Below are positions 10,449-24,773 of a stretch of DNA of 64,000 bases, piece by piece. Every line of letters begins with the position of its first letter. Position 1 is the stretch's first letter. The position numbers were made by a program, and so were the translations under genes. The stretch spans positions 3,286,001 to 3,350,000 of the forward strand of contig JBANSL010000005.1 of assembly GCA_037127255.1 (NCBI GenBank), read 5' to 3'. Below the pieces are notes generated by a model. The model did not search any database. It was given only the letters and a program-made list of their open reading frames with translations, and was not told the origin of the DNA. Origin of the DNA: Persicaria tinctoria. Taxonomy: Eukaryota; Streptophyta; Magnoliopsida; Caryophyllales; Polygonaceae.

Positions 10449-13400
10449 ATGGATGACTGCACCGAAGCTTCTCTCATCCGCAAGCTCGAATCCTCCGACT
10501 ACACCGGCCTCAACAACCTATTCTCCAAGTATCTCCAACCTCTCTCTCTCCAAATCTCCGGCGTTACCAGTAGCACCGCCAAATCCTCAAAGCTGAAGTC
10601 CAAATCCAAGTCGATCCCCCCTCCTTCTTCAACAATCCGGTCTCTATTGAAGTCCTACCTCCCATTCCTCAACCGCTCCCTCTCTATCCTCCCTAAACGC
10701 CTCTCCGATTCCCCCAAACCCTCCGATGCTGCCGCAGTGGAGCTCTTTGACACCTACAGGCTGTCCTTGGACTGCATCGGGTGCTTCACGTCGTTCTTGT
10801 CCTGCAAGCCTTACAGCGTGCACTTGCAGATCGCGAGGTTCGTTCGCTGCTTGGTTGAGTGGGGGAGGTACGGCGAGGCGTTGGAGGAGGGATTTAGGGT
10901 TTTGAAGGCTGTCGGCGAGATGAAATTGGACGGGGTATTGGACTCTCCTGAGAGTTCTGTTCCAGTTCTGGTTGGCGGGAGTGGTGTGGATGGTGATCTC
11001 GCCTATTTGGTTGTGGAGGTCGTCCTGAGGATTTTCCAGAGTGTTGCGATGAGTAAGACCAAGGAGGTAGGACAGTACCAGAACCTGCTTGTGTTGCTCA
11101 ATGGCATTCAGCCGTGGCTCAGGTTAATTTTCGAAGTTCTATAATTGTATACATTTATTATTACTCCATTGCTTATTCATGCAGTGGTCTAGGGGCAGAC
11201 AGAGAGCTTAGCTTCCTTTGTGTTTCTCGAAATAGCTGGTAATTGGTCCCTGATTGGTACATGTTTGCTATTTTAAGGGTTTTGGATACTAGTATAAGCC
11301 GAAAGTTTAAAAGAATGCTAGTGAGCTACTTAAACAAAGCCACACGGTCTTTGGCGAGAGAAATCAAGGAACCTGGAGCTGATTTGTTACCCAAATTTTG
11401 CGCTGCTACATTTGATGAATACCAAAAGCTTTTGAGGGAGCAATCTATAGAGGTGATATAGAGTCTCCCGGTTTCAAAATTCTTGGCTTATTGTCCTGTC
11501 ATTATCCGTGCCTCAGTTCCTTGTTCAATGACTGCAGGTTGGCGTTGTAAAGCTGGCAACAGAGTGTCTTGAACTACTATCCTTTTGTGCATATGAATGC
11601 CGTGCATCTTGTATTTGTATCCATGGTGATGTTGCTGCTTTAATGTTCAATATGGTAGGAGCCTAGGAGATTGACTTCACATGAAAATACTATTGAATAT
11701 TCTTTCATAAATGCTATTTGACTCAGAATTCATTGGCCCTTGTCTGCTGAACAGGACATGGAGCCATTTTCCTTCATCTCAAGGCTCTATGCTTCTGGTT
11801 TGCACTTTTCTGGTGGCAGACTCCAAATTAATGGCCCTTGGAATGCAGATTCTAGCAGTTTAGTGGACAACTCTCAAGTGCAGGAATGGGAATCTTTGTT
11901 CAGTACTGCTGGGACATTTTTTGCATTTAATTCAATGGAAAGTAGCCAGGCTACAAAAGTTCATGCAGAGGAGACTACAAAACTTTATTTGAAATTCTAC
12001 TTAGATGCATTGAAGTTCTTATGCCGGCCACTTGCTGACTTTGTAAATTCAGAGAGGAAAAATATAATCAATCAAGATTTGGATCCTCCTGTAGAAGATT
12101 ATCTAAAGATTGTACAAACGTCATTCTGCCAGCTTTGTGACATATTTTTTCGTTGCCACAGGTACATGATAATGACATCCTGCCTTTAAGGTCCTTGCAT
12201 TTCATTGATAAGTAACTTTGTTTTTGCAATTGTGGAAGATCTTATCTGTCTTGAATTTTGACCCTTTTTTTCTCTTTGACACTTGGCTTTAAATTGATTT
12301 GCTGCTCAATAAACTGAACACGTGTCATAAAACATTATAGTATCATACAAAAATAAACACTTTGTCAGAAACTAGTGAGTTGTTGTTTTATTCCCTCACT
12401 ACATTTCTCACTCTCTTGCTGCTTGTAGCATACGGGGCCTTCTTTTAATATTGTAATGTATTAATTTCACAATTCTCTAAGCAGATGTATGCAATGTCAT
12501 GACTTAATGAAGAGCTAGTATTTTAAAGCTTCTGCTTGTTAATGAAATATTATGTTACTGACACAGGTATATTATTTGATCTGGACTTCTGATTCATGCA
12601 GCTGCTCATTTGATACAGAGCGAGATGGATCAGAGGCAATCGATAAGACGCTGCTCAAAGTTTCTATAGCTTCTTTTGCTCTCTCCCTCAAGCTAAATTT
12701 GAATACTAAGGTAACTGATGATTTTTTGAAGTTCTTATCACCTTTATTTGCTCCTGAGAGTTATTAGGTTCTGGTTTATTCATTGTTTTTTCTCCTTTCC
12801 TACTTCCTTTCCTCGTCCCCTTTCAGGAAAATTGGGAGTTTCTACAGTTTCTGCTCTCTGAGGAATGTCTTCAATACCAAGGGATGAAGTATCTGCTCGT
12901 CTCTCTCTATGATATAGCGCTGGATTTTTACAAAAATAAGCAGCTAAAGGAGGTATTTTAAATTATTTTTTAAAATTCCAAATATAAAGGAGGTAGCTTA
13001 TCTTGAATCTGTAGTGTTCATTATGCTGTTTTTTTTAAAGTATATATTTACTGTCCCTTTAGCCTTATTATTTGTGAGGTAATGAATAATCATTTTCCAT
13101 TCTTATCTTGATCTTATTAGAAAGATGACATAAAAGAGCTATCGAAACCTATAAAATGAAATAAGTTTAGAGAAGATTAGTCCTGCGTTAAGCTCTAGTC
13201 ATCATCAGACATGTTATTTGGCACTTGTCTTCTGCTTTCATTGAGAAGGGTGAGACTGCAGCTATTTGCTTTGCATGGATACTTCACTAGATATATCCAA
13301 AAAAAACCTCCCGAGTTTCAGGAAGTGAGATTGCCTTGACAGATGTCACATGTGGCTTATTAAATGTGATTGGATTAAGCATGGTAATCCATTGCGTTTT

Positions 13401-16400
13401 TGTACATGAATCCAGGGTTAGTTCTGTGTATATGTATTTGATCAATTCTACAAATTATGGTCTGGGTTAATTTTTTTTCTCTTTCAAATAGCAAAAACCA
13501 AAATTAAGCCGATCACATGTATTTATACCATCAAGTAAATTTGCAAACAATATTTGATTATTTTTTTCCCAAATAGATTGCTTCTGGTTATTTATTTATG
13601 TGTGGACTTAAATATTCATTTTTTGAATTCCTCAGAGTGTGGAGGCAATGAAATTATGTTTTGAAGCATCGTGGACTTGTGGTCTGAGCCTTTGCCAAAT
13701 ATTTGCTGACAAAAAGAAGCAATCCGCTCCCCATTTCTCTGAAGATGCTATTTTAGACATTACAAATAAGGCATCTATGTCAACTTCATTTTTCCTTGAC
13801 CTTCTCTTTGAAGAAGGTAGCCATGGATTAGAAAACGCAATACGGTACAGTCTTAGAAAATGGGCTACCATGAGAGATTTGCTTGAAAAAATTCCAAGCC
13901 CTCAACAATTGGTGAAGCAATGGGTTAAGGTATGTCATTATTGCTTAGTTTTTGATAACTTAAAGCTATCTACGCATACTAATATCAAAAAAAAATCCCA
14001 CAGATACAATGTAAATCATATAAAAAGGCAGGCAATAAGGAAGTTGCAGCAACCTTATATTCTTGTCTCCTGGAGTCAGTGCAAAGAGATGGGTTTTCAT
14101 CATTTTATGTATCTAAAGGGGCGACGTGCATTATACTAGAACAGGTTTGAGATTCGCCTTGCAAGATTGTTTCAAGTTATTAGGTGTTATAATTTTACTT
14201 AGTGGATGACATAAAATTTACTTTTGCTTGTTACAGGAGCTTTTAGCATATCAGGAATTGAGAGTTCTGTGTCCTGAATTTTGTCGGGAAATGCAGTTGA
14301 AAATTATTGACATACTTTTGCATGATGTACATGTGACCATAGATGACTGGTTAGAGAGATCAAAATTTTTAAGTATGAAAGGAAGGCTATTTAGGGAATC
14401 TGGAACCGAGGGTCTGGCGAATTCCATTTGTTGTCTGTCAGAAGCAATAGATGCAATTGTGAGCAATAGATGACCGTTCTTTTGCTTTCATCATTTTGCC
14501 TTCAAGTTTATGTGTAAGATTTGATGATCTAGAATTGATCATGAAACAGACAGGTGCAGCTGGAGAGACACATCAGGGCTGCATTATGGTCTCTAATCAA
14601 TTAGCTACTGCATATAGTTTACGTGCCTTGTCCATGCATGAAGCTGAGCCAAGCTCAAAGGTCCAACAGATGGTATGCACTGGAATTAACTTGTATATGG
14701 ATCTTTGCATTTGGATATTTATGCATTGACAATTGAGACATTCCTTCACTTTTTTTTTTTTTTTTTTTGCTTTTTGACCAGAAAGTGCTTTGCGATATCC
14801 AAGAGGCTGTTAAGATATGGCTAAGCAGTGATATTACTTCAGAACCATCCAATCACCTGGGTGATAAGGGCTGTACACAACTCTTGCTGTTGCTACATCA
14901 CATTTTTGACTTATTGTCACTGAAGGTCGAGTTTCAGATGCTTTTCTTTTTCTAAATCTTACAGTGAAGTGACTCCATCCCAATACACAGACTTTGACTT
15001 ATCTCTTTCTCTCATTCTTTATACTTTAGGGTAACATGGATTCAGACATTTGCAATTTGCTTATTAAAGCATTTAATGGCATCAACCAACCATTGGAGAA
15101 GTCCTTGTTGATGCTATGGGAATCTAGGAGGCTGAGTCATGCCCTTTGTGTTTCACCTGTAAATGAGGCGTTTTTCTTACAGATTTCCGAGGCCCATGGG
15201 AATTCTTTCAATTCTGTTCAGTACTGGTTAAGCTGTTTGAAGGATTCTCAGTCAGCAATATTAGGCTTCAAGCAGAACTTTTCAGTTTTGTGTACTCAGT
15301 TTCCTCAAGTCTCTGGTGGGTATGGGCATACTCTTAACTCAAACGCCTCCGTAAATGACATCAAAGAGGCTGCACTACATTTAATTTCAAGTGTAAGGCT
15401 GTATTAATATGTACATTCATATATGTATGTATATATATTCATCATCAAACCTATCTATAGAATTTACAATATGGATAATCTTGATATTGTTTGCAGGACA
15501 GGAATGATACTGCTTTTATTGTTGGATATCTATACTATGACTTGGCAGAAAGGCTTCTTTCTATTGGGCAGCTAATTGAGGTATAACGTACGTATACCTG
15601 CAAAGTTAATGTGCTTCATATTGATTTCTGAATTGTCTGGAGTTGATTAGTCCATGAAGTGTGAAGCTTCTGGTTGTCAACCATTCCTGTTTGTTTGCTG
15701 GTTGACAGCTCGTTTAGGTTTCTAACAGCAAGAGCACTTGTGCAGAGGTTGTACCTCTATTTATATGCTATGGTTCTTTCACGGGGAGTATGTCTTCAAA
15801 TGGTGTCCTATACAATTATCATTATCCGCTGAGTGCTGTGTCCTGGATTATGTGTATGATTGTTACACAGAAAATGGACACACACAACCAGTTATTATAA
15901 TAGCCTTATATAAGTTATATGTTTACTGAGATGTCATAAGTATCTATGCTAAACAGGCCCTATGTTTGTAGGACTCCGGCCTGACATCTTTCATTAAGTC
16001 CATTTTCTGTGCTTGCTTTTTCTTCTGTCTGTATCTTATTTCATTTTTGGACCCGTGGATTTGGAGAAAAGACTTGATATCAGATCTTTGTTGGGAAGAG
16101 CATGCTCATCTGTTTTGGCTCTTTCTCTTCCCAGGCTTTGCATTGGGCAAAAGAAGCTCATCAACTGCGTTGTAAGCTGCTACAAGAACACTTCTCTTAC
16201 GTGCTTAAGTACCCAGAAGAAAGCTACACTGAGCACGGGGATGTTGTCAGAAATCAGCCAGTTTGTGCCAAGTATTTAAGAGTTTGCACTCACATGGCCA
16301 TTAAAGTTTGGCACAACGCTGCATCATTTGATTCCGAGGGTTGTAATCTTACTCCTTGGAGGGTGCTTCAGTGTTATCTTGAAAGCAACTTGCAGGTATA

Positions 16401-19400
16401 CGGTTTTCCATTTCATACAATAAATTTGTATGGAAAATAATCAATTTAAGTATATGAAAATATTATATTTTTTCTGCTTTGTCTATAACACTCAAGGTAT
16501 GTGGTTTTCCATTTCATACAATAAATTTGTATGGAAAATAATCAATTTAAGTATATGAAAATATTATATTTTTTCTGCTTTGTGTCTATAACACTCAAGG
16601 TACCATCATAGGTTGGCATCATTCAGGAAGTTATTGGAAATGGAACAGAGGCAGAAGCTCTTTTCAGCTGGGGTAAGAGTATCTCTTGCCTCCAGGGCTT
16701 GTCTCTTTTCACTGTTGCTTTTTCTGCTGGTTTAGGTAAGTACATAATTTGCTTTCCATATCCACTATTTTCCCCTTGTCTTCATCCATAAGCTGGTCAT
16801 TTTTGTTTGACATTGACTAAGATGACTGCTGTTAATCTGCACTCTTGCTTGTGTAGGAAAAGTGTACTATAAAATGCACCTTTGGGAATTAGCTGACAAA
16901 GAACTGCAAAGTGCAAAGGAAGTCTTGCGTGACAGCAGAGAGCCTAATGCTTGCTTGAGGTGCCACTTAATGATGGAGAGCACTGTGGATGTGCTACTTG
17001 GCGACATGTATAGAAGTAGGTATGATAGTTCTGGAGAAAGCCCTTCCATTGGTCATATTTCTGTAGATGAACACAATAAAACAGCTCTTGCTAGGCTCAA
17101 CTCTTCAAAATGGAAAGGAGTAAGCAATGATAAAGTTCTGCTTCAAACTTCGATTGCTACTAAAGCTGCATCTGGCACCAGCAGCAATGTGCATTCTGTT
17201 GCTACAGATCTGTCAGATTCTATACAATTGTGCTCAAAAGATAAGCAAGGATTGGAGAAGCCAGATAATAGAAGGGTTGGTAGGAAGAAGAAAGAATCTA
17301 GCCGTCTTCCTAATGGCAATTGTCTTGTAACTGAGCGACCTTCAAGGATGACACGCTCCAAAAATCGATCTTCTCAGGATAAAGGCTGCAATGGAGAAGG
17401 AGAAGTTTTGGATCTGCAGAACAATAAATGCATAAAGTGCTTCTCTCTAGAGGATAGAAAAGTTGATTCACTGATGGAGGTTGTACATATGAAGTGGGAG
17501 CTTGGTCGACGAAAACTATTATTGAAACTACTTATTGGCTTAGGTACTACAAGGCTTTATCCCTTAGTCTTAAGTGCTTTTAGGTGCAGTTGGTCACAAT
17601 CTAGTATGTGTCCTAGTAGTCTTGTTGTATTCTTTTGTAGATTGATGCCCAAATCTTCTAAGTTTGTGCATATAAATATGAAGGCTTTGTTATTAATGAT
17701 CTATAACGCTGTTCTTGTTGCTGTTTGTTCATGATTAGGGAAATGGAAACAGGACCAGACCGAAGTTCATGGAGTACATGAAATATACTCTCAGTGTATA
17801 TCAGTACTTTGTTGTAGAAATCCATTTTGTGATTGTTCCCATTCTCATACATGCGTTCACAACTTTGAATTAATCAACAAGGAAGTATCCGAAGACATGT
17901 TGGCAATTGAACGTGCTGCGGTGCTGTATAATGTTTGCTGGTTTTCATTGAAAAGTATTGCACCAAGAGAAGGAAGGTATGCCCTAAAACACTTGAATAC
18001 TCGTCAGTTTAGTTATGTGAACACTTGTGTGCATTGAGCTTATAAAATAGAAGACCGTTTTGTTATTATCAAGGGTATATATTTTGCATCCTTCAGAATT
18101 TTGAGCATGCCATGTCCAGCTAAATGAGCAATCGATGTTCCAATTATACTGAGAATTTTTCTTCTGATGAATGATGTTGGTATCTCGCCATTGAAGTTGT
18201 TTTCTGAAATTTTATTTTTACTGTGATTTTTTTTTATGTTGTTCTATTTACCTTCTTTATTTAAAAATGATAATATAAGTATTTTATCTCAAGAGTCTCT
18301 TGAAGCTGATGTGTATGGATAAACTATCTGTATTGTTGGATTCTTGTGCTTCTTTTCATTCCTTCGTTAGATACAACTCAAGTTTGCAAAGTAATTGGTT
18401 ACTTCATTTGACTTCAAAATTTAAAAGGTACCTATTTGGTAACCTAATACTCCCTCTCTCAAAATTGTTGATGTTTTAGCTCAATTTTTTCTCTCAAAAT
18501 ATTTGATGTTTTATGCTACTTTTCACCCATCATTATTAATCTTATTCATTTATTCCTTTCATCATCAATTTCCAATGCAAAAATTAAATCTTTTACTTTT
18601 TTCAATGTATCTTTTATAGTTTTCATTGCAAAACTCAATTGAAAATATAATTAAAACTAAAAAAAATTCATCATGATGTTTTCTTAATAACCAGGGATTT
18701 CTCTAAAACATCAAGTATTTCGATATGAAGGGAATAAGATTTAGTTTCTGCAGGCCGTTCAGAAACTCAAGAAAATGCTTACATTGTATTGTTTCCTTTT
18801 ATAACCTCACAAGGTTAGAGGGTACCCATTCATTAAATTTTTGGATCAAGTGTTCTGTTCATATATTGAGGCTATAGTAACATTGAAGTGAAAAATTGGT
18901 CATTGGAACCTTTTCCAGATTAAAATAACAAGTATATAGAAGACAATTATCTAAATCAGAGGGGTATCATTCAAGTTTTAAGTATCATGAGGAAAATTAT
19001 AACATTATTGAAGCTGAGTAGAATGTCAATTATGTCATGTAAAAATCTGCTCATTGAAAGATTATGAATGATTGCATATTTGGCGAAGACTTTCAAGGTT
19101 AGGACATATGACTAACTTATGTGTGCTTCCTACTTTCAGGACTAGTTGCTGTTATCTCAGCCACATAGAGGTATCTGATATAGTGCCATTGCTGATACAG
19201 TCCTTTGTTCTCTGCCGTGAGGTTCCTCTATTGTTTCAAAAGGTGAGGCTTCATTATAATTGTTCAAATTCTAATGAATCTCTCTCAATTATGTTGAAGT
19301 ATCAACCTGTCACATTCATGTAGTTTACAGTTTGTAGAAAAAATGTTTTTAAATTCTGTTTGGCAAAAATGAGCTAGTATTGAATTTCAGCATCTATTTT

Positions 19401-22400
19401 GTTTTATCTGTTCTTGTTTGATTCTTGACATTGGTCTTTCTTCTAAACAAATAAAACAGGTGTCCAGGTTGCTTGCAACAATATATGTGATTTCTGCATG
19501 TACAAGTAACTTTTCTCTCTCCAAACGTCCCTCACTTGAGCCTTCTGAGAATCATTGGGCTGCATACTTCCACCAAGCATCAATTAGTGCGCGTCATAAC
19601 CATTGGATCCTGTCTTCGCTGGCTATGAAACTGAAACATATACCTGAAACATCGGATGCCAAGGTATGTATAAATTAATGGGTAACAGTATCAGAAGACT
19701 TGTGTGCTGATACTGCTATATGCAGTATAATTTACATCATGAATAGGAAAAGTAATATATGGATGTTAAACACTTGCTCTTAAAATGTTTTGGATGCTTG
19801 GTTCTTTGTAAGAAATTCAATTATTAATAATTTATAGGTAGTAAAGTTTGGTCCGAAAAGTGTGGTGTTTAACCTTTGGGTTCCCGGTTGTAGGGATTCA
19901 GAAGGATTTAGGAACATCAGTTTGATAGGTTTACTTGGTCTTAATGTGTCGAAATAATCAAACAAGGTAATTTTAGGCTACTAATGAATAGTATTGAAGT
20001 GGTTATAAACCTAGGCTTGGATTGGTAAATTATAATGTATTAATGAAGAAGACTCTTCTCACTATCTTTATCTCAAAGGTTGGTTCAGATGATGCTTTTT
20101 CCTGTAAAAGATTATTAAATATCCTAAATTAGTGTTACAAGGTGGTGGAAACAGACCATTGTACTTTGTTTCATTTCAAATTTTAAATCGCATGTATTCC
20201 CTTTTTTTTTAACCCCGGGGATCTTGAACCATGTAGAATTCTTCCTCGTTGTATTTATGTGTAATATGGTATGTACTGCCTTAGTATTATCCCCTGTAAT
20301 TAGGGCTGTAGGAACATAGAACATCATGCTGAAAGGAACTGTTCCCAAAATTTAGCATGTGATCTGGTTTAATATGATTCCTTGCAACAGTTTTTACATC
20401 CAAGTATGTAAATGTTATTTAATATCTTTCCCTCTTTATACCACCATTTTCAGGGCTCTCAAGTGTGTGAAACAAATGGCATGTTCGAAGAGATGCGCAA
20501 CTTGTTTAGGTGCTATTCATTCTCCATCTAGATTCATGTCAATTTCTGTACAAGCTAGGCTTGTTTTATGCCCCTTTGTACTAATTGATTTTTTCTACTG
20601 ATTTCCCAGACTTGCACCTGATTCAACTCAAAGTGTTACTGCATTTATAAAAGATTTCTTCGAGAGCCTTCCTACAACCACAATCGTATGCTTGAGTATT
20701 CTTGGAGGCTCATATGCTAGTATTTTGAAAGCTCTAGTACCCCATTCCTCCTTGAGCGATTCTTGGATGCTTCTGTCACATTTCAATGCAAACAGTGAAC
20801 CTGTTGTCATTCTCTTACCACTAGATCTAATTGACCAAGGTATTTTCCTCTCATGTGCTTATAATTTGTAGTCCCCCTCATTTGCCTTGACTGATGATAA
20901 TTTGTGCAAAAACCTGCAGACACTGAGTTAACTACTTGCTCCTCCGAGAGATCCTCTGTGGTCGATGCAGTTGCTCCAGCTTTCAAGTCAATATTACGAG
21001 AAAATAAGTCGTCTTCAGTTAGCTATTCAGAAGACACTGAAAAGAACAGGTCAATGTGGTGGGCAAGGAGAAAAGGCCTTGATAGACTCCTTTCCAGACT
21101 CTTAATGTAGGCTCTCTTAGCCATTCTTTCAAAGATAAACCATCTATCCAATCTAGTGTTGGGCCTTTTTTCAATATCTTTATCCCAACTTATGAGCAGC
21201 TTTTCTTTTGCATCAGTGAAATGGAAGAATCATGGTTTGGACCATGGAAATATCTTGTTCTGGGTCAATGGTCAGAGATCCAGGCCCTAGAATCTGCTGC
21301 AAAGAAGCTGGCTGGTGATTTGAAAAGTAAATGTAAGATAGACGTAAAGGAGTCTCTCCTAAAAGCAGTTCTTGGAGCGGTTAAGTTTGCCTGCCAAGAA
21401 AAGGCATCTATTCCACGAATTATTCTGGAGAAAGGATGCTATGTTGGTACACCTGGAGAATGCGATGAAGCCAGTAATGACACAACTTATGGTTTAAATT
21501 CGAGTGCTAAGGAACATATTAGCAGAGCAGGCTTTGAGTTGATGCTTGCAGCAGTCAACAAGCTTGAGGATGAGCATGGGACAAACAGGGAGTCTGTCAT
21601 CCTGGTGTTAGATAGTGAGGTGCAGGTGGGTCTCTCATTTCTTTCTTTTATGAGACATCTACTAGCTAGTGGTTATGCAGTATTTCATCCCTTTAATGCC
21701 TGTCTGAATTCACCCTTTCATTATGGTATGTAGTTACTATAAATTTTTAGGCCATATATGTAAGCTCTCACAGCCCACAACAAAACAGTTCTTTACTGTT
21801 TGAATTACTCCATATTTCCAAGAGAAGAAAAGCTATGTAATTTTCATACAATACAAGCATTACTTCATTTATTGACATATTTTGCACTGAATAGATGCTT
21901 CCTTGGGAGAATATGCCGATACTGAGAGAGCAAGAGGTGTATCGAATGCCTTCCATTAGTTGCATCTCTGCAGTATTGCAAAAAACAAGGCCACAACAAG
22001 GACCCGGGGAAATGGACACCTCCCTTCCGCTGATAGACCCCCTTGATGCCTTTTATTTAGTAAACCCCAGTGGTGATCTTGGTAACACTCAAGCTGAGTT
22101 TGAGGAGTGGTTCATAGGTCAAAACTTAGAGGTACAAATATCATCCCTGTAGCATGATCTGGGCTAGAGGGGGCCAATAATATGATATGATTGGAATCCT
22201 TTATGTGGTCTTGCAGGGTAAAGCAGGAACTGCTCCTACATCACAAGAGCTTTCTTCAGCATTGAAGAGCCACGATGTCTTCCTATATTTTGGCCATGGA
22301 AGTGGTAAGCTTTCCATAGTTAATTTCCTGTTTTCTGAATTTGTGGTATTTGAGGAAAATTTGATAGTAATGCTATGGGCTGATCAGGATGGGAATATTA

Positions 22401-24174
22401 GCATAAGGGTCAACAGTGGAGAGCAATCCCTATATCTAGGGGTGGGCACAAATCCCGCAAATCCCGGGCCCGTCCCGGGCCCGTCCCGATCCCGATCCCG
22501 GTGGGATTTCAAAAAAAAAATAGTAAATCCTGTCCCGGTCCCGTCCCGCAAAAATTATGCGGGACGGGACGCGGGACGACCCGTCTCAATCCCGCAAATC
22601 CCGTCCCGTCCCGCATATATATATTAATATATTGTAATACTATATATAAAATATATATTATGATATACAGTATATTGTATATTATTTATAATATATATAG
22701 TATATATATATAGTATATATATATATATAGTATATATACAGTATAATATGTTATATAGTATATATATTTGATTACATGTACACTGTAATACACAGTATAT
22801 AGGTATATAACAAAGTGTATTGTTCAACCGTTCTTAGTAGTAAAGCAATTTGATTAGCATACATAGCATAACTTTATTCTATACAGTATATATAATGCAT
22901 GTATCCAGTATATATATAAAGAATATCGTAAAATATAAATATTATAAATTTATATATGTTACGCATTTAAAAACCGCAAAATGTATTAGAGTTTTAGATT
23001 TTTTTTATGATGTTTTTAATTTGAGGGACAAGTCCCGTCCCGTTCCGGTCCCGTCCCGTCCCGTGAAGGACAAGGCCCGTGCGGGATTGAAAAAAAAAAT
23101 AGTGAATCCCGTCCCGCAAAAAATACGCGGGATGGGACGCGGGACGACCCCAATCCCGTCCCGCGCCCACCCCTACCTATATCTATATATGAACCAGATA
23201 TGATATCATTGATATTTCAGCGATGCTAATTTAATTAAGTCCTGTTGGCATGTCTTGGTGGACTGCCAGAACATTTATCACATAATTGTAAATACTCCAC
23301 CAAAAACTTACTTTGAATGAGTTTGTTCTAATCTTCATAAATGTGTTAATTTAGATGTAGGTACATTTTATCTCGCCAAATCTTTATTTTTAAAAACTAA
23401 CCCTACCTTTTATTCCTCCAATCATTTTCTATATTGTCATTAGTACTTTCTGAGTGATCGATTGATTAATGGATAAAAAAGACATTTCTAAGGCATTGGG
23501 GCTATAGGGTCATTGCCTTAGCATCTTAACCAACACTTGATAAAACTAACTCCAGAACCACTTGGTCCATCCTATAGCTTTTTTTTTGAATGGGTGTGGT
23601 ATGTGTACCTAATTTATGCATTGCATCTGATGTGCTTTCTTACTGTTATCATTGATCAGGAGCACAATACATTCCCATGCATGAGGTCCAGAAGCTAGAT
23701 AAATGTTCTGCCTGCGTGCTGATGGGTTGCAGTAGCGGATCTCTTCAACTTAATGGTTCATACACTCCCCGTGGCATTGTCTATTCTTACATCTCTGCCG
23801 GTTCTCCAGTAGTAATCGCCAATCTCTGGGAAGTCACCGACAAGGACATAGACCGGTTCGGCAGATCTGTCCTAGAAGCCTGGTTTGCAGAGAGATCAAA
23901 ATCCTTGGCCAGCTGTGTTCAGTGCAGCATGCTGGCTGAAGAGATGAATGCATTAAGTTTAAACCAAAAAACCCGAAACGCCAAGAAAGGCAGAGGGAAG
24001 AAGCAAGTCGATGTTGTATGCGAAAATACGAGCAAAAACTGGTGTAGACATAAGGTGAAAGTGGGTTATTTCGTTAGTAAAGCTCGGAATGCTTGCAAGC
24101 TACCATACTTGATTGGAGCTGCTCCTGTTTGTTATGGTGTTCCGACTGGAATTAGGAAAAAAAATGATTTGTAG
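10449..24174 (+). CDS. ESP1: separase (peptidase C50), 26 exons
   Basis: Caspase-like protease that cleaves the cohesin kleisin at anaphase onset. Reconstructed exons: 10449-11122, 11278-11452, 11538-11654, 11755-12161, 12602-12710, 12827-12952, 13636-13929, 14004-14144, 14237-14458, 14550-14672, 14782-14925, 15030-15392, 15497-15580, 16135-16395, 16612-16735, 16857-17543, 17739-17976, 19140-19242, 19460-19663, 20454-20509, 20610-20839, 20920-21106, 21217-21625, 21895-22131, 22217-22304, 23660-24174. Phases join throughout, giving 2105 aa (Arabidopsis ESP is about 2180). The peptidase domain is in exons 23-26: LPWENMPI, then FLYFGHGSG (catalytic His about 1932) and VLMGCSSG (catalytic Cys about 1958); the 26-residue spacing matches human separase. 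Residues about 1120-1350 (exon 16) are a basic, low-complexity linker; a Cys-rich patch lies near 1370-1393. The start is in a good context (GCCATGG). An in-frame ATG at 10203 would add 82 residues of unlikely leader. Exon edges are by eye; a small error is possible. Confidence 0.93.
16396..16599 (+). repeat. tandem duplication in separase intron 14
   Basis: Two near-identical units of 101 and 103 bp (16396-16496 and 16497-16599). Unit 1 begins exactly at the exon 14 donor (GTATACGG). Unit 2 begins GTATGTGG after CTCAAG, which makes a second plausible donor. Only a few bases differ, so the duplication is young. Confidence 0.9.
18450..18734. mobile_element. Stowaway-like MITE in separase intron 17
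   Basis: The left end CTCCCTCTCTCAAAAT...TTGATGTTTTA pairs imperfectly with a right end whose reverse complement reads TTCCCTTCATATCGAAATAC...TTGATGTTTTAGAG. TA dinucleotides flank both ends. It is about 285 bp, AT-rich and non-coding. Confidence 0.55.
22437..23175. mobile_element. hAT MITE, GTCCCG family, copy 1
   Basis: 739-bp element with terminal inverted repeats TAGGGGTGGGC / GCCCACCCCTA and a perfect 8-bp TSD CCTATATC (22429-22436 and 23176-23183), as expected for hAT. Both subterminal 130-bp zones are packed with GTCCCG/CGGGAC units; the centre is a TATA-rich palindromic tract. No transposase. It lies in the last intron of separase, between the exons carrying the catalytic His and Cys. 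A second copy of the family is at 26783-28175. Confidence 0.9.
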
Positions 24175-24773
24175 AATGATTCTTTTACAGGAAGTGGATA
24201 TTCAAACGCCTAAAGAAGGTAAATGGTCTGTATTTATTTTTAATTCATTTTCCCAATTTGTTCATCTTCGGAATTTCAGAGGCACGTAAAGTCTGTATAG
24301 GTGATGACTGATGAGGGTTCAAACTTCAAATTCACTAGTGTCACTTTACAATGTTTTCTTAAGCGCTCGATATTTAATTTTAGCCTTTGTTTTTTTTTTA
24401 AAGGTTAAAAATATATTGAAAACTATGTGAAATATTTACACGATCCAAATGAGGGAGACCCTCAAACTATAGTGGCTCATAGCGTGACTATGACTTGGTT
24501 CCAATGCAACGATAGGGGCCATGAAGATTGTGTAGATCCTGTCACATTAGGCTAAGGCCATCAATGCTCGGACATACACACAAAGGCAAAGAATGGAACA
24601 AACACATTCGGCTAGGCCATTAATGTTGTTGCGCCATTTACCTTTGTAAAGCCTATTGCATTGCGTGTGTTAGGATCCAGAATCTTTTGAGAGGCTAGTG
24701 ATCCTATACTTGGAACCGAGGCTTGCACCAAATTCCTAAATTCTGCAGCAGTCTATAATATGAGCTGGTGTGG
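24175..24773. other. separase 3' flank and unassigned spacer
   Basis: The first 200 bp should hold the 3' UTR; there is no clear AATAAA signal. From about 24400 there is mixed-composition sequence that looks like old repeat DNA, but I recognise no domain, LTR or TIR. Confidence 0.4.

Noticed and set aside
17143..17361. Antisense frames over separase exon 16
   Set aside because: Shadow of a verified coding exon.
22620..22830. TATA-rich palindrome as a replication origin or promoter
   Set aside because: It is the core of the hAT MITE; nothing else supports such a role.
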